Source: Coprothermobacterota bacterium
Lineage (GTDB): Bacteria; Caldisericota; JANLFM01
DNA: 38,525 nt
Assembly: GCA_026389455.1 (NCBI GenBank)
Contig: JAPLHV010000036.1
Coordinates: 1-38,525, forward strand
Reading direction: 5' to 3'
Shown here in pieces: positions 8,543 through 16,741 of the stretch. The stretch's first letter is position 1, and every line of letters begins with the position of its first letter. Both the position numbers and the translations under genes were made by a program. The notes below the pieces were generated by a model that saw nothing but the letters and a program-made list of their open reading frames with translations, ran no database searches and was not told the DNA's origin.

Positions 8543-9556
8543 TCACCTTCCATTCTCCTCCGCTCTCCCTTCGCTTCCATCGAGGACAGATGCGGGAGAC
8601 TTTGGATCGCTATCCTCCGCTGGAAGATTGCAGGAAGTGTTCGCAGATGCCGTGCGCCGACGAAGGCGCAGTTGTCGTTCGAGGATGGAGTAAAGCACCA
8701 AGGCGAGCACGGTAACGAAGAAGGGCATAGCCAGAAGCAGCCCTGAGGGAAGGTTGGAGACGGCTTGCAGGAAGTTGCTGAGGTACTCGACCAAACCGAA
8801 GATGATTGACCCGATCAGCACCCCCACCGGCGTCCGGTTGCCCAAATAAATGATCACCAGGGCGATCCAACCACGGCCGGAGGTCACATTGGGGACAAAA
8901 GCTCCCAAGGTCAGGGTCAGCATCGCTCCGGCAAGAGCGCAGGTGAAGCCGGAAATGAGGATGGCAATAAACTGGATCATCTTGGGGTTGATCCCCACCG
9001 AGCGGGCTGCTTCCATGTCGTGCCCCACTGCGCGCAAGCGCATGCCGAAGGGGGTGCGATAGATCACCACTCTTGCGATGATCAGAAGGATCCAGGAAAT
9101 GTAGACCAGTATGTTCTGGCCGGAGAAGATGTCGCCCAAGATGGGAATGTCCGAGATTCCCGGCACAACAATTGAATTCAATCGGGGCATGTCGGGAAAG
9201 CTGACGGATCCAGTCTGTCCGTAGATCGCGTAGGAGAGGACGATGGAGAGGCCGGCAGCCAACAAGTTCGTAGCCAAGCCGGAAATGAAAATATTGGCTC
9301 GCAAGCCGAGGGAGACGAAGGCAAAAAGGGCAGTCAAGAGCAATGTGGCCAGGATTCCGGCGAGAATACCCACGAAAAGGTTCCCGCTGGCTACTGTAAA
9401 GACCACTGAGAAGAAGGCTGAGCAGAGCATCAGTCCTTCCAAAGCGATGTTCAGTACGCCGGCCAGGGCGGAGAAGAGGCCGCCGGTGGCTGCCAGCAGC
9501 AAGGGGGTCATGATGGTGAGAGTTTGGGCGATCGCTGGGATGTAGGATCCGTTCAT
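8543..9556 (-). CDS. BMP-type ABC transporter permease (YufQ-like)
   Basis: This integral membrane permease of 337 residues belongs to the branched-chain/ribose type used with BMP (PnrA-like) binding proteins. The sequence is a series of hydrophobic helices. The family features LATNLLAAG, the loop RTPFGMRLRAVGHDMEAARSVGIN and a late GNRTPVG segment are visible. The start overlaps the preceding permease stop by four bases. The polar C-terminal tail after LRLRRR is probably cytoplasmic. With the other permease it would form the heterodimeric channel, likely for nucleosides or a related sugar compound. Confidence 0.87.
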   Translation of the reverse strand: MNGSYIPAIAQTLTIMTPLLLAATGGLFSALAGVLNIALEGLMLCSAFFSVVFTVASGNLFVGILAGILATLLLTALFAFVSLGLRANIFISGLATNLLAAGLSIVLSYAIYGQTGSVSFPDMPRLNSIVVPGISDIPILGDIFSGQNILVYISWILLIIARVVIYRTPFGMRLRAVGHDMEAARSVGINPKMIQFIAILISGFTCALAGAMLTLTLGAFVPNVTSGRGWIALVIIYLGNRTPVGVLIGSIIFGLVEYLSNFLQAVSNLPSGLLLAMPFFVTVLALVLYSILERQLRLRRRTASANTSCNLPAEDSDPKSPASVLDGSEGRAEENGR

Positions 9557-10599
9557 TTGCCGAGCCTCCTGCGAATGAAGGCCACTGCGGCTTCGGCGGT
9601 AACCAGATAAAAAATCACGGCGCTGATGATGGAAGCGATCTCATAGGTGATATCGGAATTGATCATGGCGCTCTTGGCGCCTGCGTCCAAATAAGCGTAA
9701 AAGATCGCTGCCGGGATCACTCCGAGCGGGTTGGAGCGGGCGATAAGGGCCACGGCGATTCCGTTCCAGCCCAGACCGGCGGTAAGATCAGTGAAACAGG
9801 AGCCGTACCGGCCGACAACCTGGACCGCTCCCCCCAGGCCGATCAAAGCGCCGGAGATAAGCATCGGCACGACCAGGTATTGGCGTACTTCGATCCCGCC
9901 ATAACGTCCGAATTGCCGGTTCGAGCCGGCCACTCGCAGCTCGTAGCCGAGATGCGTGCGGTAGATCAGGAACCAGATAAAAACGGCCGCTGCCAATCCC
10001 AGCAAGAGGCCGGCATGGAGATAGGAGGGTGGAAGAAGGCGAGGGAGCATGTAAGCAGCCGGAATGGAGAGAGATTGGATGGTGATCTGGGCTGGATCGC
10101 GCAAGGGACCCAGGATCAGATAATTGATGACATAGACCATCCCGGTGGAGATCAAGTAGGTAGTGAGCAAATCGGAAACACCCCAGGCCATGCGCAGAAA
10201 GCCGGAGAGGCCGGCCATCAGGGAACCCACAATGGCGCCGCCTAGAAGTAGGGTAGGGATCCCCACCCCGCCGGGGAGGTTGGGAAGGAGGACTCCCAGA
10301 ATGACAGCCATGATCGCTCCGGCAAAGATCTGCCCTTCACCGCCCAAGTTAGTTACCCCGCTCTTGAAAGCTACGGCCATTCCAAGCCCGGTGAAAAGCA
10401 AGGGGATGGCTGATTCCAGCATATTGCCGAAGACGAAAGGATTGGTGAAAGGCCCGAAAAAGTACCAGTAAAGTGTCTTCGCGGGATCTTTGGAGAAAGA
10501 GAAGATGAGAATGATGGCAATAATGAAGGCCGCCAGAATAGAAAGCACGATCCCCAGGAAAGAGGCCAGGCTGCTCTTGGCGCGGCTGTCCAAGGCCAT
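9553..10599 (-). CDS. BMP-type ABC transporter permease (YufP-like)
   Basis: This is the second membrane permease, 348 residues, with an N-terminal cytoplasmic stretch, a first helix from about residue 14 and many further hydrophobic segments. Family features are NLGGEGQIFAG, the loop RTHLGYELRVAGSNRQFGRYGGI and a GWNGIAVALIARSNP motif. The ATG shares one base with the stop of the ATPase gene (TGATG), and the stop overlaps the next permease, so the three transporter genes are translationally coupled. Confidence 0.87.
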   Translation of the reverse strand: MALDSRAKSSLASFLGIVLSILAAFIIAIILIFSFSKDPAKTLYWYFFGPFTNPFVFGNMLESAIPLLFTGLGMAVAFKSGVTNLGGEGQIFAGAIMAVILGVLLPNLPGGVGIPTLLLGGAIVGSLMAGLSGFLRMAWGVSDLLTTYLISTGMVYVINYLILGPLRDPAQITIQSLSIPAAYMLPRLLPPSYLHAGLLLGLAAAVFIWFLIYRTHLGYELRVAGSNRQFGRYGGIEVRQYLVVPMLISGALIGLGGAVQVVGRYGSCFTDLTAGLGWNGIAVALIARSNPLGVIPAAIFYAYLDAGAKSAMINSDITYEIASIISAVIFYLVTAEAAVAFIRRRLGK

Positions 10600-12215
10600 C
10601 AGTGGACCCTCTCTTCCCAGCAGCCGTCCTTCTTGACCTCTTGCCGGTGCAAACCCAGCATGTAGCCGCCCAAGGATTCACGGTCCAACCCCACATTCGG
10701 GAAAAGGGCAACTACTTCTCCCTTGTACATCACCGCCACCTGATCCGAGAGGGCCAACACTTCGTCCAGGTTGGAGGAAATCAAGAGGACAGCCGTCTCT
10801 TCGTTGCGCATCTCCATGATCTCCTGATAGACGAACTCGGAACAAGCCACGTCCAGGCCCCAGGTTGGTTCAGAGATGATCAGCAACTTGGGTCGACGGG
10901 AGAGCTCGCGGGATAGCACCGCCTTCTGGATGTTGCCCCCGGAGAGGGTGCCAATGGGAGCGTTCATGTTCCCCTTGATGCCGAAGCGTTTGATCAGATC
11001 ATTGGAGAACTTGGAGATGGAGCGGTGTCGCAGAATCCCAAAGCGAAGGAAAGCGTGGTGATCGACCACGATCAAATTATCGGAAAGAGGCAGCAGCAAG
11101 CTGCTGCCGCGTTGCAGGCGGTCGGCCGGCACATAGGCAAGGCCTTTCCGCCGCAGACGCGCTGGAGAGAGGCCGAGGACTTCCAAACCATCGATCAGCG
11201 CTTGCCCGCTGGGATGGCCACGGCTGTTCATCCCGGTGAGAACATCCTCCAGTTCGCCGAGTCCGTTCCCGGCCACTCCGGCAATGCCCAACACCTCCCC
11301 TGCCCGAACCCGCAGGTTGATCCCGGCCAGCAATGGCCGTGGGCAGGTAGGGTCGATCAGGGTCAAGTCGCGGATTTCAAGCACGGCAGAGCCAGGCTCT
11401 TTGGCCAGCTTCTCCACCTGTAGCAACACTTCCTTGCCCACCATCAGTCGGGCCAAGGTGGCTTTGTCCAGACTGGCGGAAGGCCGGCTGTCCACTACCT
11501 GACCCTCGCGCATGACAGTAACCCGGTCAGAGATCTGGCCGACCTCTTCCAGCTTGTGGGTAATGATGACAATGGTGTACTCCATCGCTTTCAAGTGACG
11601 CAGGATCCGGAAAAAGGCCTTGATCTCCTGTTCGGTCAGGAGTGAGGTAGGTTCATCCAAGATGAGGATGGTAGAACTCCGGTAGAGCGCTTTCAGGATC
11701 TCCACGCGCTGCTTCTGTCCGACGGTGAGACTCCCCACCAAGGCGTTGGGGTCCATTTCGAAACCGAAGTCCTCGGAAAGTGCTTTGACTGTACGCTTGG
11801 CTTTGGCTCGATCATAGAAGAGCCCTGCCTGCAGGGGCTCTTTACCGAGCACGATGTTGTCGGCCACCGAGAAATTCTCCACCAGGCAGAAGCGCTGATG
11901 AACCATGCCGATCCCCAGCCGGTCGGCGTCGCGGGCAGAGCGGATGCGCACAAGCCGGCCGTCGACCTTGATGGTACCCTGATCGGCCCGTTCCAGGCCA
12001 CAGAGAATCTTCATCAGCGTCGTCTTACCAGCGCCATTCTCCCCTACCAGGGCGTGGATCTCCCCCCTCTGCAAGTTGAAGTTCACATTCTTGTTCGCAG
12101 TGACATTGTTGTCCGGGTAGACCTTGGAGATACCGAGCATCTCCACCAGGATATTCGAATCAGCCCCCGGCAGGGTGTCCTTTGAAGCTACGTTTGCCTG
12201 TATCGTCGATTCCAT
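10599..12215 (-). CDS. BMP-type ABC transporter ATPase with two nucleotide-binding domains (YufO-like)
   Basis: This energy-coupling ATPase of 538 residues has two ABC domains. The first has a complete Walker A (GENGAGKTT), a signature variant LTVGQKQRV and Walker B ILILDEPTS. The second has a degenerate Walker A (GVAGNGLGE), signature LSGGNIQ and SEPTWGLDV, as usual for this family. The ATG is supported by AAGGA just upstream. Residues around 12-18 (KDTLPGAD) are encoded by one unit of the G/C-rich repeat, so the N-terminal extension before the first ABC domain (starting near ILVEMLGISKVYP) seems to have been altered by a repeat insertion. It would act with both permeases and either binding protein. 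Confidence 0.9.
   Translation of the reverse strand: MESTIQANVASKDTLPGADSNILVEMLGISKVYPDNNVTANKNVNFNLQRGEIHALVGENGAGKTTLMKILCGLERADQGTIKVDGRLVRIRSARDADRLGIGMVHQRFCLVENFSVADNIVLGKEPLQAGLFYDRAKAKRTVKALSEDFGFEMDPNALVGSLTVGQKQRVEILKALYRSSTILILDEPTSLLTEQEIKAFFRILRHLKAMEYTIVIITHKLEEVGQISDRVTVMREGQVVDSRPSASLDKATLARLMVGKEVLLQVEKLAKEPGSAVLEIRDLTLIDPTCPRPLLAGINLRVRAGEVLGIAGVAGNGLGELEDVLTGMNSRGHPSGQALIDGLEVLGLSPARLRRKGLAYVPADRLQRGSSLLLPLSDNLIVVDHHAFLRFGILRHRSISKFSNDLIKRFGIKGNMNAPIGTLSGGNIQKAVLSRELSRRPKLLIISEPTWGLDVACSEFVYQEIMEMRNEETAVLLISSNLDEVLALSDQVAVMYKGEVVALFPNVGLDRESLGGYMLGLHRQEVKKDGCWEERVH
12161..12180. repeat. Single repeat unit inside the ABC ATPase N-terminus
   Basis: CAGCCCCCGGCAGGGTGTCC is the end-type unit of the family, as at 35851-35870. 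It lies in the opposite orientation to the array at 12311. It is read on the minus strand as DTLPGAD. Confidence 0.75.
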
Positions 12216-12310
12216 CGGTTCCTTCTTTGCACCGGTTCCGCTTTATCGTTGGTAAAAATGGCCTGGTCGGGTTTTACCGACCAAGCCATTCCATCTCGTA
12301 CCAAGACACC

Positions 12311-12380
12311 CTGCCGGGGGCTGTCAAGTTGCCGCGAGCTGTCAAGCTGCCGCAGGGGTGTTTGCCTGCCGCAGGCCGTC
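12311..12380. repeat. Intergenic degenerate array of the G/C-rich repeat
   Basis: Units of 18 bp: CTGCCGGGGGCTGTCAAG, then TTGCCGCGAGCTGTCAAG, then two decayed copies beginning CTGCCGCAGG. The array lies between the BMP lipoprotein gene and the ATPase gene and makes up about a third of the 194-base gap. Confidence 0.85.
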
Positions 12381-12409
12381 TACACCAAGGGGCAGGTTCG
12401 GTATAAACC

Positions 12410-13555
12410 CTAGTTCCCCTTGGCAGCGTTATCGAGCTTATCCAGGATTGCCTGTGGAACGGGGAGAGCCAATGCGCCGGAGACGACTTTCTCATAGACT
12501 TCAGCGAATTTCTTCTGCGCGTCGGCGGGAACGAAGTTGACATACCCCGGCGCCAGTAACGGAACGGAGATATAGCCTTGTTCAGCGCCTACAATGAGCG
12601 GTCCTCCCCAGGTGACAGTCCCATCCAACAGGTTCTTCAACTCGAGGGTGACCAGATCTTCATTAGAGCTGTTAACTGACCCGATGACAGTGCCGGGCGC
12701 CTTGTCGAATCCGATGGTGTCGAACCAGATCATATAGGCGTTACGTTTTACTGCAGCGCTGACCACACCGGCGTTGCCGCTGCCGGCGATAGCGCCGAGA
12801 CAATCGACGCCCTCATCAATCAGGCTATTAGCCAGAGATTCAGCCTTCACGGCGTCGAACCAGTTGCCCAACATTGCTGTCTTCAACTCAAAGGCTGGAT
12901 CGACAGCCTTCGCACCCGCCTCGATGCCGGGAATGATCAGATCATCCATCATGGTGTAATGCTGGCCATAGATGAGGCCGATCTTCTTGTCCGGATTGGC
13001 GCCGGGCAGGGTGCTGGTTGAGACGAGGGCCATCATGTATCCATAGAGGTAACCTTGTTGATACTTGTTGAGAAATGCGGTGAATATATTTTTATTGCCG
13101 GTAACATAGGAATCGTTCACCAGGAATTTCACATTCGGCACTGTCTGGGTTACTTTGACTACCAGCGGACCCAAGGCTTCGTTGGAAGTATAGATTACGT
13201 CAAATTTGCCGGAAGCGGCGAAAGAGGTAAGCTGTTCCAGCCACTTGGACTGATCGAAGCCGGCCTCGAAAATCTCTACGGTCAAACGCTTGTCGCGCAA
13301 GGCAGCTCTCTGCGCGCCATCGGCCAGCGCATCATAGGGCGGGCTGTCCCCCAGGCGGCCGGGGATAAAGACGCCCAGCCGTATGCTGGTCGGCGGGGGA
13401 GGGGTTGTGGGGGTAGGTGAGGGAGATGGGGTAGCGCTCACTGTTGCGGTTGGTGTCGGGGTTGGCGTAGACGTAGGCGTGCTGCTTGCACAGCCGAAGC
13501 TGGTGAGCAAAATGGCCGCCGCCAGGAATACCAAAATGGGTTTGCTGAGTCTCAT
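12410..13555 (-). CDS. BMP-family (PnrA-like) substrate-binding lipoprotein, copy 1
   Basis: This is the extracellular solute-binding lipoprotein of the ABC transporter, 381 residues. The signal peptide runs to the lipobox LTSFGC (Cys22) and is followed by a Ser/Thr/Pro linker to about residue 56. The periplasmic-binding fold then starts with IRLGVFIPGRLGDSP. The BMP family includes purine-nucleoside receptors such as PnrA. Conserved pieces shared with copy 2 include YTSNE, GYLYGYMMALVSTSTLPGAN and DDLIIPGIEAGAKAVDPAF. The start ATG has AGGAGG eleven bases upstream. It lies between the second binding protein and the ATPase gene. Confidence 0.9.
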   Translation of the reverse strand: MRLSKPILVFLAAAILLTSFGCASSTPTSTPTPTPTATVSATPSPSPTPTTPPPPTSIRLGVFIPGRLGDSPPYDALADGAQRAALRDKRLTVEIFEAGFDQSKWLEQLTSFAASGKFDVIYTSNEALGPLVVKVTQTVPNVKFLVNDSYVTGNKNIFTAFLNKYQQGYLYGYMMALVSTSTLPGANPDKKIGLIYGQHYTMMDDLIIPGIEAGAKAVDPAFELKTAMLGNWFDAVKAESLANSLIDEGVDCLGAIAGSGNAGVVSAAVKRNAYMIWFDTIGFDKAPGTVIGSVNSSNEDLVTLELKNLLDGTVTWGGPLIVGAEQGYISVPLLAPGYVNFVPADAQKKFAEVYEKVVSGALALPVPQAILDKLDNAAKGN

Positions 13556-13685
13556 TTCAAGAATTACCTCCTAGTTGATCTACCGTACTGATTCCTCACG
13601 TACATCTTCAAGCGAAACCTATTCTTTTCTACCTCCTTCATCGGAGGGCTTCACTTCTTTTTCACCGACCGGATAGTTATATCAC

Positions 13686-13714
13686 TCTATAGCTGTTTCA
13701 ATCTGTTTTCACAA
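13686..13714 (-). promoter_or_regulatory. Candidate promoter for BMP lipoprotein copy 1
   Basis: On the minus strand TTGTGA (13709-13714) is followed after 17 bases by TATAGA (13686-13691), about 130 bases upstream of the ATG. The match is moderate. A promoter here would let copy 1 and the transporter genes be expressed separately from copy 2. Confidence 0.3.
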
Positions 13715-13791
13715 CAGTGCCTGTCACAAGTATCTTGATAGAAATGGTCTTTTGTCAAGCGAAAATGTGCATGAGTAGCACAGGGGGACAG

Positions 13792-13827
13792 AGCAGATCT
13801 CCGGTCTGCATTGACCGGAGATCTGCT
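13792..13827. repeat. Perfect 14-bp inverted repeat with 8-base loop
   Basis: Arms AGCAGATCTCCGGT and ACCGGAGATCTGCT are separated by CTGCATTG. Outer sequence (GGGGACAGA on one side, TCTGTGCCCC on the other) extends the symmetry with a seven-base interruption. No T-run follows on either strand, so it is not a classical terminator. It could be a transcript-stabilising hairpin or the relic of a REP-like palindromic element. Confidence 0.6.
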
Positions 13828-13940
13828 AGAAAATCTGTGCCCCACTGGAATGGGTTCGTGGATATGTACTTGATTTGCTCGTCCACGCAGTCACCACAGC
13901 CCGTAGCAATTCACTATTGTCCACTTTCCGGCAGAAATGA

Positions 13941-13970
13941 TTTGGCCTGGAACGAGTGTTCCAGGTCAAA
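13941..13970 (-). terminator. Hairpin just downstream of BMP lipoprotein copy 2
   Basis: Arms TTTGGCCTGGAAC and GTTCCAGGTCAAA flank the loop GAGT, with one imperfect pair. It begins 25 bases after the stop of copy 2. The following T-tract is weak (AAATCATTT on the minus strand), so partial termination or 3'-end protection is more likely than full termination. Confidence 0.4.
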
Positions 13971-13994
13971 TTGATATTAGTTTTCGGGGATCTC

Positions 13995-15134
13995 TCAGTT
14001 GCCCTTCGCCGCAGCGTTGATCTTGTCCAAGACTGCTTGGGGGATCGGCAAAGCTTTGCTGCCGCTGATCACTTTGTTGTACTCGGTCTCGTACTGCAGT
14101 CGGGTCGACTCAGGCACGATCAACCATGCCGGAGCTTTAAGCGGGGAGGAGACGTAGCCTCTCTCAGCGCCGAAGACCTCCGAGGCGCCCCACTTGACGG
14201 TTCCCGCCAACAGCTCATCCAAGTCATTGGTCACCATGTCGCCGATCTGCGACTCCACCGAGCCGACGATCACTCCCGGAGCCTTGTCGAAGTTGGCCGA
14301 GTCGTAGGTCACCATATAGATGCCCTTCGTCTTGCAGGCGTTAATTACACCAGCCAGACCGCTGCCGCAGATCGACCCCATCACATCGACGCCCTCGTCG
14401 ATGAGTGTGTTGGTGAGGGATTCCGCCTTGGCTGCGTCAAACCAGTTGCCCAGCATTACCGTCTTCACTTCGAAGGCCGGATCGACGGCCTTCGCCCCAG
14501 CCTCGATGCCGGGGATGATCAGGTCATCCATGGTGGTGTAGTTCTGTCCGTAGATGAAGCCGATCTTCTTCTCCGGGTTGGCGCCTGGCAGGGTGCTGGT
14601 GGAGACCAAAGCCATCATGTAACCGTAGAGGTAAGACTGTTGGTACTTGTTGGTAAAAGAGCAGTAGATGCGGTCGTTGCCCATCACCCAGGAGTCATTG
14701 ACGATGAACTTCACATTGGGAACCTGCTTGGCCACTACAGCCACCATCGGGCCCATCGACTCGTTGGAGGTGTAGATCACATCGTAGTTGCCGGAGGCGG
14801 CCATCGAGGTCAGTTGTTCGGTCCACTTGGACTGGTCGAAGCCGGCCTCAAAGACAGTGACGGTGAGACGCTTGTCGCGCATCGCAGTGCGCAAGGCAGT
14901 GTCCGCTAGCTTGTCGTAGTCCGGGCTGTCCCCCAGGCGGCCGGGGATGAAAACGCCCAAGCGCACGCTACTGGGGGTGGGTGGGGTGGCGGGGGTCGGG
15001 GATGGGGAAAAAGTGGCTGTTTGGGTCGGGGTGGGAGTGGGTGTAGGGGTCGGGGTGCTCGGTTGCGCACAGCCTACGGCGGCGAGCAACATAATTCCGG
15101 AAATCAGTAGAATCAACGTTTTTTTCCAGTTCAA
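13995..15134 (-). CDS. BMP-family (PnrA-like) substrate-binding lipoprotein, copy 2
   Basis: This paralogue of copy 1 is 379 residues from the chosen start. I place the start at TTG (15132-15134) because AAGGAGG lies seven bases upstream; it gives a protein beginning MNWKKTLILL. An in-frame ATG at 15170 has no ribosome site and would spoil the signal peptide. The lipobox is LAAVGC, followed by a Thr/Pro repeat linker and the BMP fold (VRLGVFIPGRLGDSP). The two copies are alike through most of the binding domain but differ in the region after SG.AGV, suggesting related but not identical ligands. It is the first gene of the minus-strand transporter operon. Confidence 0.9.
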   Translation of the reverse strand: MNWKKTLILLISGIMLLAAVGCAQPSTPTPTPTPTPTQTATFSPSPTPATPPTPSSVRLGVFIPGRLGDSPDYDKLADTALRTAMRDKRLTVTVFEAGFDQSKWTEQLTSMAASGNYDVIYTSNESMGPMVAVVAKQVPNVKFIVNDSWVMGNDRIYCSFTNKYQQSYLYGYMMALVSTSTLPGANPEKKIGFIYGQNYTTMDDLIIPGIEAGAKAVDPAFEVKTVMLGNWFDAAKAESLTNTLIDEGVDVMGSICGSGLAGVINACKTKGIYMVTYDSANFDKAPGVIVGSVESQIGDMVTNDLDELLAGTVKWGASEVFGAERGYVSSPLKAPAWLIVPESTRLQYETEYNKVISGSKALPIPQAVLDKINAAAKGN

Positions 15135-15257
15135 ATGTATTCCTCCTTGGGATTCAACCGTTTTTATCACTTGCTGAAGCTATTCTATCCTTCTCACACG
15201 CGTCCGTCTTCCTCGCCATACCTCCTTTCCGGTGAAAAGATGGCTCGCGTTTTCCTT

Positions 15258-15284
15258 ATTATAGGCGATCGGCAAAGTTGTGAA
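15258..15284 (-). promoter_or_regulatory. Candidate promoter of the BMP transporter operon
   Basis: On the minus strand TATAAT (15258-15263) is perfect. TTCACA (15279-15284) matches five of six -35 bases, though the spacer is short at 15. It lies about 125 bases upstream of the TTG start of copy 2. Confidence 0.4.
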
Positions 15285-15343
15285 ATGGGCATTCTGTGCA
15301 ATTCCTTTGGATGATGAAAAAATCTTTAACGAAAAGTTCTCCC

Positions 15344-15434
15344 GCCGGGGGCTATCTTCTTAGCCCCCGGCAACTTGACAGCCCCCGGCAACTTGACAGC
15401 CCCCGGCAACTTGACAGCCCCCGGCAGGGAGTCC
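15344..15434. repeat. Array of the 18-bp G/C-rich repeat with an inverted first unit
   Basis: Four direct units of AGCCCCCGGCAACTTGAC start at 15362, 15380, 15398 and 15416, the last ending GGCAGGGAGTCC. Just before them one unit lies inverted, so that GCCGGGGGCTA (15344-15354) and TAGCCCCCGGC (15361-15371) form a perfect 11-bp stem with loop TCTTCT. The hairpin lacks a following T-run. Confidence 0.92.
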
Positions 15435-15462
15435 TTTAATGCTCATCGCTCCCTCAGAGGAT

Positions 15463-15498
15463 AATAACCTTGACATCCGCCTGGTTGAAGGTTATTTT
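15463..15498 (+). promoter_or_regulatory. Promoter with overlapping perfect inverted repeat (likely operator) for the PreA-Hyu operon
   Basis: TTGACA (15470-15475), a 17-base spacer and TATTTT (15493-15498) make a good sigma-70-type promoter about 65 bases before the PreA-like ATG. A perfect inverted repeat, AATAACCTT (15463-15471) and AAGGTTATT (15488-15496), has one arm touching the -35 and the other covering the -10. Such placement suits a dimeric repressor. No regulator gene is encoded in the window. Confidence 0.65.
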
Positions 15499-15565
15499 GC
15501 AAATGATTTACATAAGGTGGAAATATAAGTAAGAATGGAATCCTCTTTCGAGAAGGAGGCACGGC

Positions 15566-16741
15566 ATGGATCTCTCAGTTCAATTCAAGGGTCTCACCTT
15601 GAAGAATCCCCTGCTCGTTTCAGCAGGAGAGCACGGCCGAAACGGGGACGCCATCTGCCGAATTGCTGACTTCGGGCCGGCAGCCATCACCACCAAGACT
15701 ATCACCCGTTGGGCTATCCCCGATCCTCACCCTTGTTATGCCACCATCCGCAACGGCTTCCTCAATTGCATGATGGGGGCAGTTCTCTCTAGTGAACAAT
15801 GGTTCGCGGAAGAATTCCCCAAGATCAAAGCAGCCGGCATCCTTTTGGTCGCCAATCTGGCCGGGACCACCCCTGAGGAAACGGCTGAACTGGCCCAGGA
15901 GGCAGTCGCAGCCGGCGCCGACATCATCGAGCTGCCGACCCACTGCCCGCACCTGGCTGAGAATCTGGAGGCGCAATTCCCCGGGATGAAGCTTCCCCCC
16001 CCCGAGATCAACGATCCCAAACCGCTCTACGAGACTGTCAAGGCCGTTCGCCAAGCCATTTCGGCGCCGATCATCGTCAAGCTCTCGCCTACCTTTCACC
16101 TCAACACCCTGGAGTGGGTCAGGGCAGGGATCGATGGGGGGATGGATGCTGTCGAGGTAGCGGATGCCCTGGGGCCGGTGATGCTCATCGACATTGAAAC
16201 GGGACAACCCAAATTGGGTGGGCCGCGAGGTTTCGGCGGGCTTTCCGGAGGGGCCTTGAAACCGCTCACGCTGCGGATGGTCTTCGAGATCGCCCAGAAT
16301 TTCTCGATCCCGGTGATCGGCTGCGGCGGGATCTCCACCTGGCAGGATGCGGTGGAATACCTGATGGCGGGAGCCACAATGGTGGCGGCTTGCTCAGCCG
16401 GACACCAGAAGGGGCCCGGCGCCTACCGTGCGATCCTCGACGGGTTGGCAGCGTACCTCGAGAAAAAAGAACTAACTTTGGCTGATATTCGAGGTCTGGC
16501 CTTGCACAGGGTGGAGGAACGCAAGACCAAAGGTTGGCAGGAGATCACCCAACCGATCCCGCCTACCGTAATTGTCGAGAAGTGTACAGCCTGCAAATTG
16601 TGCGAGCCGGTCTGCATCTACGAGGCGATGAAGGTGGAAGAGACTGCTGTGATCGAACCGGCTAAGTGCTACGGCTGCAACCTCTGCGTCGACATCTGTC
16701 CGCAGAGAGCCATCGAGTCGTCCTATTACAAGGAAGCTTAG
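15566..16741 (+). CDS. Dihydropyrimidine/dihydroorotate dehydrogenase-like flavoprotein with two 4Fe-4S clusters (PreA-like)
   Basis: This 391-residue protein joins an FMN TIM barrel of the dihydroorotate dehydrogenase class (LSVQFKGLTLKNPLLVSAG at the start, IIVKLSP near 170, GCGGIS near 252) to a C-terminal 2x[4Fe-4S] ferredoxin domain. The eight cysteines lie at 340, 343, 346, 350 and 368, 371, 374, 378. PreA-type proteins reduce or oxidise uracil, thymine or related rings with a PreT partner, but no PreT-like gene is in the window. It is first in an operon with hydantoinase genes, which suggests ring-opening catabolism of a pyrimidine- or hydantoin-like compound. AAGGAGG precedes the ATG by six bases. 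Confidence 0.85.
   Translation: MDLSVQFKGLTLKNPLLVSAGEHGRNGDAICRIADFGPAAITTKTITRWAIPDPHPCYATIRNGFLNCMMGAVLSSEQWFAEEFPKIKAAGILLVANLAGTTPEETAELAQEAVAAGADIIELPTHCPHLAENLEAQFPGMKLPPPEINDPKPLYETVKAVRQAISAPIIVKLSPTFHLNTLEWVRAGIDGGMDAVEVADALGPVMLIDIETGQPKLGGPRGFGGLSGGALKPLTLRMVFEIAQNFSIPVIGCGGISTWQDAVEYLMAGATMVAACSAGHQKGPGAYRAILDGLAAYLEKKELTLADIRGLALHRVEERKTKGWQEITQPIPPTVIVEKCTACKLCEPVCIYEAMKVEETAVIEPAKCYGCNLCVDICPQRAIESSYYKEA

Larger units (their letters stand above)
13556..13994. other. 439-base gap between the two BMP lipoprotein genes
   Basis: No coding frame worth naming was seen. The gap holds a candidate promoter for copy 1 (13686-13714), a perfect 14-bp inverted repeat (13792-13827) and a second hairpin close to the stop of copy 2 (13941-13970). 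Confidence 0.6.
15135..15565. other. 431-base divergent regulatory region
   Basis: This region separates the transporter operon (minus) from the PreA-like operon (plus). It holds a promoter for each direction, an array of the G/C-rich repeat with a hairpin at its left end, and a perfect inverted repeat over the plus-strand promoter. No protein-coding frame is supported. Confidence 0.7.

Noticed and set aside
8186-8746. Open frames on the plus strand across the repeat array, with Cys/Arg/Gly- or Leu/Pro-rich repeats
   Set aside because: They arise because the repeat is open in most frames, and they overlap well-supported minus-strand genes. No ribosome site supports them.
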